Source: an uncultured Opitutaceae bacterium (lineage in GTDB: Bacteria > Verrucomicrobiota > Verrucomicrobiia > Opitutales > Opitutaceae). From it: DNA of 64,000 nucleotides. Location: the NCBI GenBank assembly GCA_903891325.1, contig CAITEC010000062.1, positions 51,234 through 115,233 of the forward strand, written 5' to 3'. Positions 38,733 through 47,563 of the stretch are shown piece by piece. Each line of letters opens with the position of its first letter. The stretch's first letter is position 1. The translations under genes and the position numbers were made by a program. The notes beneath the pieces were generated by a model that was given only the letters and a program-made list of their open reading frames with translations, did not search any database and had not been told where the DNA came from.

Positions 38733-40112
38733 ATGGAATCGCCCACCCCCGCGAAGACCAACCTGCCCTACCTTTTCTTTCTCGGCGGAACCGCGGCCCT
38801 CGGCGGGCTGCTCTTCGGTTTTGACGCCGCCATCATCACGGGGGCAGGCCCCTTCCTGGAGCGGCACTTTCAGCTCAGTCCCCTCAAGCTGGGCTGGGCC
38901 TTCAGCTGCCTGCTTTACGGCTGCGTCGCCGGGTCCGCGATCACCGGGTGGATCGCCGACAAGTGGGGCCGCCGGATTCCCCTCCTCTGGGTTGCAGTCC
39001 TCTTCACGCTGACCTCGCTCGCGACGGGCACGGCCCAAACCTTCACGATTTTTGTCATTGTGCGGACCCTGGGAGGCCTGGCCGTGGGCGGGGTCTCGGT
39101 GCTCGCCCCGATGTACGTGTCCGAGGTCTCCCCCCCGGCGGTCCGGGGCCGGATGGGAACCCTCTACCAGCTTTCGATCGTGATGGGCGTTCTCGTCTCC
39201 TACTGCATCAACTATTACCTTCGGGACCTCGGCGATTGGAACTGGCGCTGGATGTTCATCTCCGGGGTCATCCCCTCGCTCGCCTTCTTCCTGCTCGTCC
39301 TGCGGGCGCCCGAGACACCCCGGTACCTCATCAAGGCCGGCCGTCCCGCCGAGGCGCTCGAGATCCTCACCCGGATCGGGGGGGCGGAGAGCGCCGCGCT
39401 TTCATCCGCGGAGATCACCGCGAGCCTGACCGGCCGGCGGACGCCCTGGGCCGAGCTGAACAGGCCGGGAATCCGTCGCGCCCTGGCGGTCAGCTTCGTC
39501 CTTGCCATCCTCGTCCAGGCGTCGGGCGTCAACGCGATCGTCGACTACGCCCCCCGGATCTTCCAGTCCGCCGGCTGGAAGATCGACGCGGCGCTGCTTT
39601 CGACCTTCGTCATGGGAATCGCCAGCTTCCTCTTCACCCTGGGCGCCTTCCCGATCATCGACCGCTTCGGCCGGAAGCCCTGCTACATCGTCGGGTCCCT
39701 CGGAATGACCGCGGCCCTCGCCGGGCTGGCGGCGGTCGCGCACACCGGCCAATTCACCGGCCCGAGGGTCCTGGTGCTCATCCTCGTCTTCCTGGTGTTC
39801 TTCACCCCCTGCATCGGCCCTGTCTTCTGGACGCTGATGCCCGAGATCTTCCCCAACCGCGTGAGGGGCGAGGCCATGACGGTCCCGGTGCTCACCCAGT
39901 GGCTCGCCAACGCGCTGGTCGTGAATCTCTTCCCCTTCGCCGTCGCGAAGATGGGCAATGCCGCCACCTTTGGCTTCCTGGCCGCAATGGCCCTCACCCA
40001 GGCGCTCTTCACCTGGCGCTTCCTGCCGGAGACGAAGGGGAAGACGCTGGAGGAAATCGAGGGGTTTTGGGAAGGGAGGCTGAAACCCAAAAACCTGAAA
40101 CCTGAGACCTGA
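38733..40112 (+). CDS. MFS sugar porter
   Basis: The protein has 459 residues with sugar-porter signatures GGLLFGFDAAIITGA, ADKWGRRIPLL, PMYVSEVSPPAVRGRM, PETPRYLIKAG, PEIFPNRVRGEAM and LPETKGKTLEEIE. It should be a proton-coupled monosaccharide importer. The last residues LKPKNLKPET and the TGA stop at 40110-40112 are encoded by a heptamer repeat rather than by the ancestral 3' end. The ATG at 38733 gives the normal N-terminus of the family. Confidence 0.9.
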   Translation: MESPTPAKTNLPYLFFLGGTAALGGLLFGFDAAIITGAGPFLERHFQLSPLKLGWAFSCLLYGCVAGSAITGWIADKWGRRIPLLWVAVLFTLTSLATGTAQTFTIFVIVRTLGGLAVGGVSVLAPMYVSEVSPPAVRGRMGTLYQLSIVMGVLVSYCINYYLRDLGDWNWRWMFISGVIPSLAFFLLVLRAPETPRYLIKAGRPAEALEILTRIGGAESAALSSAEITASLTGRRTPWAELNRPGIRRALAVSFVLAILVQASGVNAIVDYAPRIFQSAGWKIDAALLSTFVMGIASFLFTLGAFPIIDRFGRKPCYIVGSLGMTAALAGLAAVAHTGQFTGPRVLVLILVFLVFFTPCIGPVFWTLMPEIFPNRVRGEAMTVPVLTQWLANALVVNLFPFAVAKMGNAATFGFLAAMALTQALFTWRFLPETKGKTLEEIEGFWEGRLKPKNLKPET

Positions 40113-40189
40113 GACCTGAAATTTAAAACCGCCAAACCAATCCAATCCTCCGAATCCGAGGTTCGAATTCAGGTCTCAGGTTTCAGGTC

Positions 40190-40203
<14 letters not shown>
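40090..40203. repeat. Heptamer stop cassette, copy 4 (paired arms between convergent genes)
   Basis: A forward ACCTGAR tandem (40090-40121) and its reverse counterpart (40169-40203) face each other. The forward arm supplies the stop of the sugar porter (40112). The reverse arm supplies the stop of the PhyH gene on the minus strand (40190-40192). Together they can form a long stem. Confidence 0.85.
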
Positions 40204-41041
<838 letters not shown>

Positions 41042-41078
41042 GGGGTTGGGGTGTCGGAAACGATCGCCGAATTCCGGA

Positions 41079-42128
41079 TTATTTCAACCGGATCTCGCGG
41101 CCGACCGCCTGCGACCGGTAGATCGCCTCAAGGATCGCGATCACCGAGACGGTCTCCGTCCACGGCACCGGCGAGGGCTTGCGGTTCTCGACGGCGTCGC
41201 GGAAGAGGGCGAGCTCCTCGAAGTGCGAGCTCTCGATCCGGCGGGGAAACGTGAGCTTGCCGTCGGTGAACACCCCGGCGGTCACCCCGGCGGTCTCGGC
41301 CGAGGGCCACTTGACGCCGCCCTCGATGCCGAAGAGCTGGAAGCTCACGTCCTCGACCTCGTTCTGATGGCCGAGCCAGGCGGCCTCGAGGGTCAGGGTG
41401 GCCCCGTTCTCAAAGGTCACGTAGCCGGCGGCAAAGTCCTCGACTGAGTACATCTTTCGGTCCCACTCCCCCCACATCCCGGGGATCTTCCGGCCCTTGG
41501 CAAAATTGACCTTCGAGGTGCCGCTCACGCGGACCGGCTTGGGAAAGCCCATCACCCAGAGCGCCGCGTCGAGCGCGTGGACTCCGATGTCCATGCAGGG
41601 GCCGCCGCCGGCCTGCTTGTGGTCGATGAACCCCGGCCGGCACGGCAGCCACGCCCGGCGCATGGCGCGCACGCGCGCGTGGTAGACCTCGCCGAGGTTG
41701 CCCGCGTCGGCCCAGGCCTTGATCGCGAGCGTCTCCGAGCGGAACCGGCTGTTTTGGCCCGTCATCAGGATCTTCCGCTTCTTGTCGGCGAGCCGGCCCA
41801 TCTGCCGGACCTCGGCCGTGGAGACCGCCAGGGGCTTCTCGCAAATCACGTCGAAACCAGCCGTCAGCGCGGCCAGCACCGCCGGGGTGTGAACCCGGTT
41901 CGGCACGCAGATGTCGATCGCGTCCAGCTTCAGCTTCAGCAGGTCGTTGTAGTCGGTGAAGGTCTGCGCGCCTCCCGCCATCTCCGCCCCCTTTCTCAGG
42001 GCCTCCCTGTCGATATCGGCGACGGCGACAATATCCACATCGGGCTGGGCCTTCCATCCGGGAATATGGACGGCCTGGGCAATGCCCCCCGTGCCGATGA
42101 TGCCAACTCGGAATCGGTTCTTGCTCAT
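41079..42128 (-). CDS. Gfo/Idh/MocA-family oxidoreductase
   Basis: The protein has 349 residues. The Rossmann motif GIIGTGGIAQAVHIPG and the family signature CEKPLAVS are present, as is a substrate-side HKQAGGGPCMDIGVHALD that holds the usual catalytic Asp and His. It should oxidise or reduce a sugar or inositol with NAD(P). It lies 54 bases after the toroid enzyme gene and 37 before the PhyH gene. A second family member at 62882 is not in this unit. Confidence 0.9.
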   Translation of the reverse strand: MSKNRFRVGIIGTGGIAQAVHIPGWKAQPDVDIVAVADIDREALRKGAEMAGGAQTFTDYNDLLKLKLDAIDICVPNRVHTPAVLAALTAGFDVICEKPLAVSTAEVRQMGRLADKKRKILMTGQNSRFRSETLAIKAWADAGNLGEVYHARVRAMRRAWLPCRPGFIDHKQAGGGPCMDIGVHALDAALWVMGFPKPVRVSGTSKVNFAKGRKIPGMWGEWDRKMYSVEDFAAGYVTFENGATLTLEAAWLGHQNEVEDVSFQLFGIEGGVKWPSAETAGVTAGVFTDGKLTFPRRIESSHFEELALFRDAVENRKPSPVPWTETVSVIAILEAIYRSQAVGREIRLK

Positions 42129-42182
42129 GGTTGCGCTTCAGCCTTCACACCTCCGCCCGCGCTGTCCAGTCTCCATCGTCGC

Positions 42183-44093
42183 CTACCTTCCCGACGTCAC
42201 GCTGTCGCTGATCGTGAGCGTGTTGAAGTCGAGCACCCGCCTGAGGCTCCCATGGGTGATCGTCAGCCGGCGCGAGCCCTTCTCGGCGTTCAGGTAGGGC
42301 CCCTCGTAAAGCTTCCACTTCGAGTAATCAACCGGCACCCCGTCGACGACCGGCGTCCGGCCGTAGGTGAAGACGACGTCCCGTCCCCGGAGGGTCCGCA
42401 TCGAGACGGTCGGCACCGGCTCCAGGCTGTACGCAAGCCGAAGGGCGGCGATCGCCCTGCCGAAGGCCGCGAGATCCGCAAATTCCCCGGCGTCGGCGGC
42501 CTGGACGATCGTCCCATTTTTCAAGTGCGGGCTGTACAGCCGGCGGTCGCCCTTCGGGGTCGGGCGCCACTCGTACGCGGCGAGCGGGCGATACGCCAGG
42601 TAGGCGTTGCCCCCCCGGGCGAAGATCCAGCCGGACTTGTCCTGGGTGACCCCCGAGAGGAATTTCGAAAAGAACCCGTTGATGTGGGGGAATCGCGTTC
42701 CCGGGGGAATGTCGTAGAGGGCGATGACCGTGTCCCGGTCCTGGAAGACCCGCTCAAAGCGCGAGCTCCCGAGGAACTTGTCCGGCAGGTCGTAGGTCGG
42801 CTTCCGCTCCGCCACCATCGCCGGGATCATGCTGTCGGGCGACTCCGCGAAATACGTCTGCAGGTCGTAGGGCGAGGAGACCGGGTGCATCGAGAACATC
42901 GTGTTGGTCACCCCGCGCGGATCGGGAACCGCCCAGGTGACGTCCCAGGTGTGGGTCTGGATCGGGTCGGCGACGCCGCCCTGGTAGGAGCCCACCGCGT
43001 AATTGCGCCGCATGTAGCTGGTCTTGTAGATCGGCGCCGCCAGGACGTCGCTGTGCCGCCAGCGCCGGCGCGTCCGCTTCAGGTCGCGCTGGACGTAGTC
43101 GCCGTCGCGGTCCACCGCGATCCGGTAGATCACCTCGGGCAGCTCGTAGTTCGCCGCGGCGGAGGCGAAATAAACCCCGAAGCCGCCGAAGGACGGGTTC
43201 GGTGGAATGTTGCCGAAGAGGAGCCAGCTGTAGAACGAGGCGTGATCGCGCCAGTGCTCGACGACCGAGGCGTCGACCGTCCGGGCGTTCGACCCCCTGA
43301 GCTCACCGTTGAGCGTGTTCGCGGCGAGGTCGGCGAACAGCCAGTCCAGCGTCATCCGCCCCCGGATCCGCATGGCCGGATCCCGCGCCCACGTGGCCAG
43401 GAAAAGCATCGGGATCGCGTACTCGGTGATGTAGCCGGTCGGGTTGAACTCGCCCTGCCCGATCGTCGTCGTGATGTCCATCCAGTGCACGAGGTAGTCG
43501 CGCGCCTCGGCAAGGTTCTCCTCCGAGCTCTTTCCCGTGTACCAGCTGCTTCCCGGCTCGTTGGGGTAAAGCTGCGCCATCAGGTAAAGGGAGGTGTAGT
43601 ACATCGCCCAATGGTTCTCCGTGTCGCCGCGCACCTGCATGACGGAGCCCCAGGCCGCCCGGATCGCCGCCTTCGCCTCCGGCGAGAGCTGGTCCCTTCC
43701 CAGGTACGCCATGCCGACGGCCGGAAACATCCAGAACGGCCCTGTGCCCGGGTTCTTCATCAGCTCGATGACCCTCCGCGAGCAAACAGCGGGATCCTCG
43801 CGCCGGGCGAGCTTGGCGCAGACCGCGCTCGCATCGAAGGTCACCGGGAACCGGATATCGGCCAGCTTCGCCTTCCAGGCGAGCACCTCGCCTACCCGCG
43901 CCAGGTAGGCCGCGCGCCGGGTGTCGGCGTCCTGGACGATGGTCCGCGGGGGAACCGGCGCGGAAAAGGCGGGGAGCGGGGCGGGCCGCGCGGCCGGGGC
44001 GGCAACCGACGCGCGGACCGGCGCGGGCGGCTCGACGATGGTCGCCGCCGACAACCCGACAGCAAGGAAAAGGAAAAGGGCGGTGGCTTTCAT
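42183..44093 (-). CDS. Secreted alpha-toroid protein, possible polysaccharide lyase or hydrolase
   Basis: The protein has 636 residues with signal peptide MKATALFLFLAVGLSAA and a Pro/Ala linker. The central part is helical with motifs such as DTENHWAMYYTSLYLMAQLY, GEFNPTGYITEYAIPMLFLA and DASVVEHWRDHASFYSWLL. These recall the (alpha/alpha) toroid of heparinase- or alginate-lyase-like enzymes. A C-terminal beta-rich part follows. I cannot name a CAZy family. The ATG at 44093 is chosen for its signal peptide. It starts 16 bases after the BNR propeller gene, and the two exported products may act on the same polymer. Confidence 0.65.
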   Translation of the reverse strand: MKATALFLFLAVGLSAATIVEPPAPVRASVAAPAARPAPLPAFSAPVPPRTIVQDADTRRAAYLARVGEVLAWKAKLADIRFPVTFDASAVCAKLARREDPAVCSRRVIELMKNPGTGPFWMFPAVGMAYLGRDQLSPEAKAAIRAAWGSVMQVRGDTENHWAMYYTSLYLMAQLYPNEPGSSWYTGKSSEENLAEARDYLVHWMDITTTIGQGEFNPTGYITEYAIPMLFLATWARDPAMRIRGRMTLDWLFADLAANTLNGELRGSNARTVDASVVEHWRDHASFYSWLLFGNIPPNPSFGGFGVYFASAAANYELPEVIYRIAVDRDGDYVQRDLKRTRRRWRHSDVLAAPIYKTSYMRRNYAVGSYQGGVADPIQTHTWDVTWAVPDPRGVTNTMFSMHPVSSPYDLQTYFAESPDSMIPAMVAERKPTYDLPDKFLGSSRFERVFQDRDTVIALYDIPPGTRFPHINGFFSKFLSGVTQDKSGWIFARGGNAYLAYRPLAAYEWRPTPKGDRRLYSPHLKNGTIVQAADAGEFADLAAFGRAIAALRLAYSLEPVPTVSMRTLRGRDVVFTYGRTPVVDGVPVDYSKWKLYEGPYLNAEKGSRRLTITHGSLRRVLDFNTLTISDSVTSGR

Positions 44094-44109
44094 GGGAAGA
44101 TCCGGGCGC

Positions 44110-45126
44110 CTATCGCGCCGCGGGAACGAAGTTGAACCGGTAGATCCGGGACTGGGGCAGCCCGTCGGGCGTCCATGTCCGGCCAAAGTCGCCGGACTGA
44201 TAGAGGGAAACCTGGTGCACCCCGGCATAGAGCCGGCCGCTGTCCGGATCGACGCCGACCCGGTAGACGCAGTGGCCGGCGGGAAGCCCCGCATTTCGGT
44301 CCGCCCACGTCGCTCCGCCATCCTCCGTCGTGAGGACCCCGTAGGTCCAGCTGCCGACCGCGATCCGCCGCGGATTGGTCGGATCGAAGGCGACATTGTA
44401 GAGGCACTTCGCCGACGGGACGCCCGCGACCGGTCGCCAGGTGAGCCCTCCGTCCCGGGACTGGACCAGCCCGTCGGCCTGGGTCGCCGCCATCCAGCGC
44501 CTCGGATCGTGCGGCGACTGCTCGATGTCGGTGACAGTCTCGCTCGTCGGCAGCACGCGCCGCCAGGACCGTCCGGCGTTCTCCGTCAGGTAGATTCCCG
44601 TCTCGCAGCCGGCAAGGACCCGGCCGGCCCGGTTCCGGTCGATCTCGATTGCCTGGGTGTACTTTCCCCGCTCGGGCAACCCGCGCTCCCGGCGCGTCCA
44701 GGTCACGCCCCGGTCCTTCGACTGCGCCACGCCGTCCGGCAGGGCGATGTACACGGTGTCCGGGCTGTTGGGATCCACGCGCACGTCCTGGGGCTCGGTC
44801 ATGTCCCAGCTCGTCCCGATTCTCCAGGTCAGGCCGCCGTCGCGCGTGATGAGGCAGCCGTTGAGCGACGCCACGTAGAAGACCCGGGAGTCCCTCGGGT
44901 CGACCGAGATCCCAAAAGTGCCGGGAAAATCCAGGCCGAAGTGGTGAAAGGAACCGTCCGGCCCCCTCCGGAAGAGCCCGCTCTCAAATGCGGACTTCGT
45001 CCCGACCACGAACGCGGGACCGGCCAGGACGCTGACGACCATGTCGTGGGCCGGGATGGCTGCGTTTGCCAGCGCTGCGGGGAACGCTGCGGCAAGCGCA
45101 AGAAGGAATCTCACGGGTGGGGCCAT
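44110..45126 (-). CDS. Secreted BNR/Asp-box beta-propeller protein
   Basis: The protein has 338 residues with signal peptide MAPPVRFLLALAAAFPAALA. Six Asp-box repeats are visible: TRDGGLTW, SKDRGVTW, TENAGRSW, SRDGGLTW, TEDGGATW and SGDFGRTW. They suggest a six- or seven-bladed propeller like sialidases or VPS10/YCF48-like proteins. Sialidase catalytic residues are not evident, so a binding or structural role is more likely. The gap upstream (45127-45294, 168 bases) has inverted segments with gcgcgat motifs but no gene. Confidence 0.8.
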   Translation of the reverse strand: MAPPVRFLLALAAAFPAALANAAIPAHDMVVSVLAGPAFVVGTKSAFESGLFRRGPDGSFHHFGLDFPGTFGISVDPRDSRVFYVASLNGCLITRDGGLTWRIGTSWDMTEPQDVRVDPNSPDTVYIALPDGVAQSKDRGVTWTRRERGLPERGKYTQAIEIDRNRAGRVLAGCETGIYLTENAGRSWRRVLPTSETVTDIEQSPHDPRRWMAATQADGLVQSRDGGLTWRPVAGVPSAKCLYNVAFDPTNPRRIAVGSWTYGVLTTEDGGATWADRNAGLPAGHCVYRVGVDPDSGRLYAGVHQVSLYQSGDFGRTWTPDGLPQSRIYRFNFVPAAR

Positions 45127-45294
45127 GTGAATCTCTGGTCCGCGCCGGATTTCAAGTCAATCCGGGCTTTCCAAACCGTCGTACGCACGGCGCGATTGGT
45201 TGCTGCTCGGGCTCGCCTTCGGGCCGGGTTTTCCAACCCATCGCCGTACTGCGCGATCTGCGATCGCGCTTCCTTATCCGAAGGAGAGGGGGGT

Positions 45295-47484
45295 TCACCC
45301 GAGGAGGGTCGCGCCGGTCTCCGCGTCGAAGACGGTCGTGCTTCGCGGCGCGAGGTCGGCCTGGATCGTCGGCCCCCCCGGGACGCTCAGCGTCCTGCGC
45401 CCGCCCGCCACCGTGTGCACGATCAGGAATCCGTCGCCCAGGAGCGTCGTCTCGTCGCACTCGTTGACGACGTGGCAGCCCGCTTCGCGGCCGAGCGCGC
45501 GCCACGTTCCCGGCCGGACGGGCGGGAGAGCGATCGCCCACCAGGTGGCGTCGTCCCCCGTGCGCCGGACGGCGCTCGCCGATCCGTCCTCCCACCTTCC
45601 GGCGACCTGGATATCCGGCGCATCAAAGGCCGGCACGTCGAAGGGCCGGCCCAGCGAAAGCACCTCGGTCGCGCCCCCGACCCCGAGCGTCTGCTCGGAC
45701 TTTTCGGCGCGGTGCAGCCGCGTCGCGAACCCGCTCAGGTCCCCTGCGACGGCCGGGCCCAGGGCGGAGCCGTCGCTCCAGCCGGCGTAGCCGAGCAGGA
45801 CGACGTGCCGCCCGGCGGACGCGACCCTCGTGCGGATGAGCGCCCGCCGCTCCGGATCGAGGAAGGCGGCGGTGGCGAAGACCACCAGCCGGTAGGGCGA
45901 CAGGTCCAGTCCCGGCAATTCCGACAGCAGGGCATCGTCGTGGACCAGCCCCGATTGATGGAGCGCCTCCGCGACCCCGTCGGTGAGCAGCCGCGAAATC
46001 GGGTCGACCCGGGAAACCGGCATCACCCCGAAGACCATCTCCGCGGGAATGTGCCGGGCGCCCACGGTGTGCGCAAAGGACCAGGGGTCGTGGATGACGA
46101 GCACGTCGGCCCGGCGCGAGAAGGGCAGGCCGATCCGCCCGCGGGCCAGCCCCGCTATCCCCGAGAATTCCGCCTGGAGCCGCGGCTCGTCCCACCAGCC
46201 CATCGGGCCCAGCCGCGTGAAGGCGGGGGTGCCGGCGACCGGCCCGAAGTCATAGCACCAAACCCCGCCGCCCCGGGTGACGGGCTGCAGCAGATTCCGA
46301 CGGAACACAGCGACGTCGTCGGGGATCGAGCTCTCGAAGGTCTTGTCCCAGGGGCACCCGCTGACCGACGTGGCGCGGTCCATTTCGTCCAGCCAGAGTT
46401 TTCCGGCGCGCCTGACCGCCCCGACCAGGCCCTTGGAATGGCCCGTGCCCCCCAGGGGCATCGCGGTCGGCGTGTAGACGGGGCTCGCGCACAGGCAGTC
46501 GACATGGGGCGATGCCATCACGCGGCCCGCCGCCAGGTGCCCGCCGGCCGCCTCCCGCCCGAACAGGCAGTAGAAATACCCGAAGAAAGAGGCGGTAACA
46601 ACGGGCCGCGGCCAGGACCCCCTCACCGTCGCGGCCATCCCGATCACCGTGTCGGCGAGGCCCTCGTGCAGGAATGTGAAGTAGTCGATGACGTCGCGCT
46701 GCCCGGCCGGATCGCGAAGGATTGCCGCGTGTGCGCGCTCGCGGGCCGCGGAATCCGGCGCCCGGACCCCGTCCACCGACAACCCGGGGCGGCCCCACGC
46801 CCGGGCGATCCCCGCCTCGTCGCCGTGGCGGGCGAGCAGCCAGCGGCGAAACGCCGACTCGGCCGCGGGCCCCGTGTCCGGGTCGTGGCAGAAAAAGCCG
46901 TACTGGTGCCACTCCCCGTAGACCCCGCAGGCCACCTGGATCGCGAACACGGAGGCGCCCTCCGGCGTGGCCGCCAATTCCGCGCAGAAACGCGCCAGGC
47001 GCACCCGGGCCCACTCGCGCCACTTCTCCGAGAAGAAACTTGCGCGGACCGGGGCGTCGTTGTCGCGGCCCACCCAGCGCTCCAGCCCCCGGCGCCGCTC
47101 GGGCTCGGCGGCGCAGTCCGCGTAGCCGACGCATTCGTCCGGGTTGGCCTCGCACCACTCCGGGGTCGCGTTGAGGTGCACCCGGAGCATGACGAAGGCC
47201 CCGGGGCACGCGTCCACGATCCCCGCAACCTGGCGCCGGGCGAGCGAGAGGTTGATCCCGCCCCGCGGGCCGAAGACCTGCTCCAGCCAGATGTCCGCCT
47301 GGAAAAGCCGGCAGCCGTGGGCCCCGAAGAGCGCAATGTTGCGGGCGGGCACCTCCTCCCAGCTCCAGCGCGATCCCGGGCAATCGGTGAGCGCATACAT
47401 GAGCGGCGCCTCCGGCTGCCCGTTGATGACCAGGGTCGGCCGACCCAGGCGAACTTCAACGGAGGCGACGACGGGGGTGCGCAT
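45295..47484 (-). CDS. GH42-like beta-galactosidase
   Basis: The protein has 729 residues from the ATG at 47484 (an ATG at 47541 would add 19). A TIM-barrel part holds a probable acid/base E191 in GVYGEWHQYGF and a probable nucleophile E367 in KLWLDEMDRATS. A Rossmann-like second domain (about 440-560, ADVLVIHDPWS) and a beta C-terminus follow, as in clan A GH42 enzymes. There is no signal peptide. It is transcribed divergently from the GT39-like membrane protein, with 79 bases between starts. Family assignment is by layout and motifs only. Confidence 0.65.
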   Translation of the reverse strand: MRTPVVASVEVRLGRPTLVINGQPEAPLMYALTDCPGSRWSWEEVPARNIALFGAHGCRLFQADIWLEQVFGPRGGINLSLARRQVAGIVDACPGAFVMLRVHLNATPEWCEANPDECVGYADCAAEPERRRGLERWVGRDNDAPVRASFFSEKWREWARVRLARFCAELAATPEGASVFAIQVACGVYGEWHQYGFFCHDPDTGPAAESAFRRWLLARHGDEAGIARAWGRPGLSVDGVRAPDSAARERAHAAILRDPAGQRDVIDYFTFLHEGLADTVIGMAATVRGSWPRPVVTASFFGYFYCLFGREAAGGHLAAGRVMASPHVDCLCASPVYTPTAMPLGGTGHSKGLVGAVRRAGKLWLDEMDRATSVSGCPWDKTFESSIPDDVAVFRRNLLQPVTRGGGVWCYDFGPVAGTPAFTRLGPMGWWDEPRLQAEFSGIAGLARGRIGLPFSRRADVLVIHDPWSFAHTVGARHIPAEMVFGVMPVSRVDPISRLLTDGVAEALHQSGLVHDDALLSELPGLDLSPYRLVVFATAAFLDPERRALIRTRVASAGRHVVLLGYAGWSDGSALGPAVAGDLSGFATRLHRAEKSEQTLGVGGATEVLSLGRPFDVPAFDAPDIQVAGRWEDGSASAVRRTGDDATWWAIALPPVRPGTWRALGREAGCHVVNECDETTLLGDGFLIVHTVAGGRRTLSVPGGPTIQADLAPRSTTVFDAETGATLLG

Positions 47485-47563
47485 TCCCGAAAGGTCGCCC
47501 CGCGGCCCCCGGGTCCTCAAGATTTTAATCGTCCGCGGCATTTTTCTGGCCGACGATTCGCCC

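Noticed and set aside
45127..45294. Possible small gene in the gap before the GH42-like gene
   Set aside because: Frames here are short, lack plausible starts and follow inverted gcgcgat-type sequence. Nothing supports a protein.
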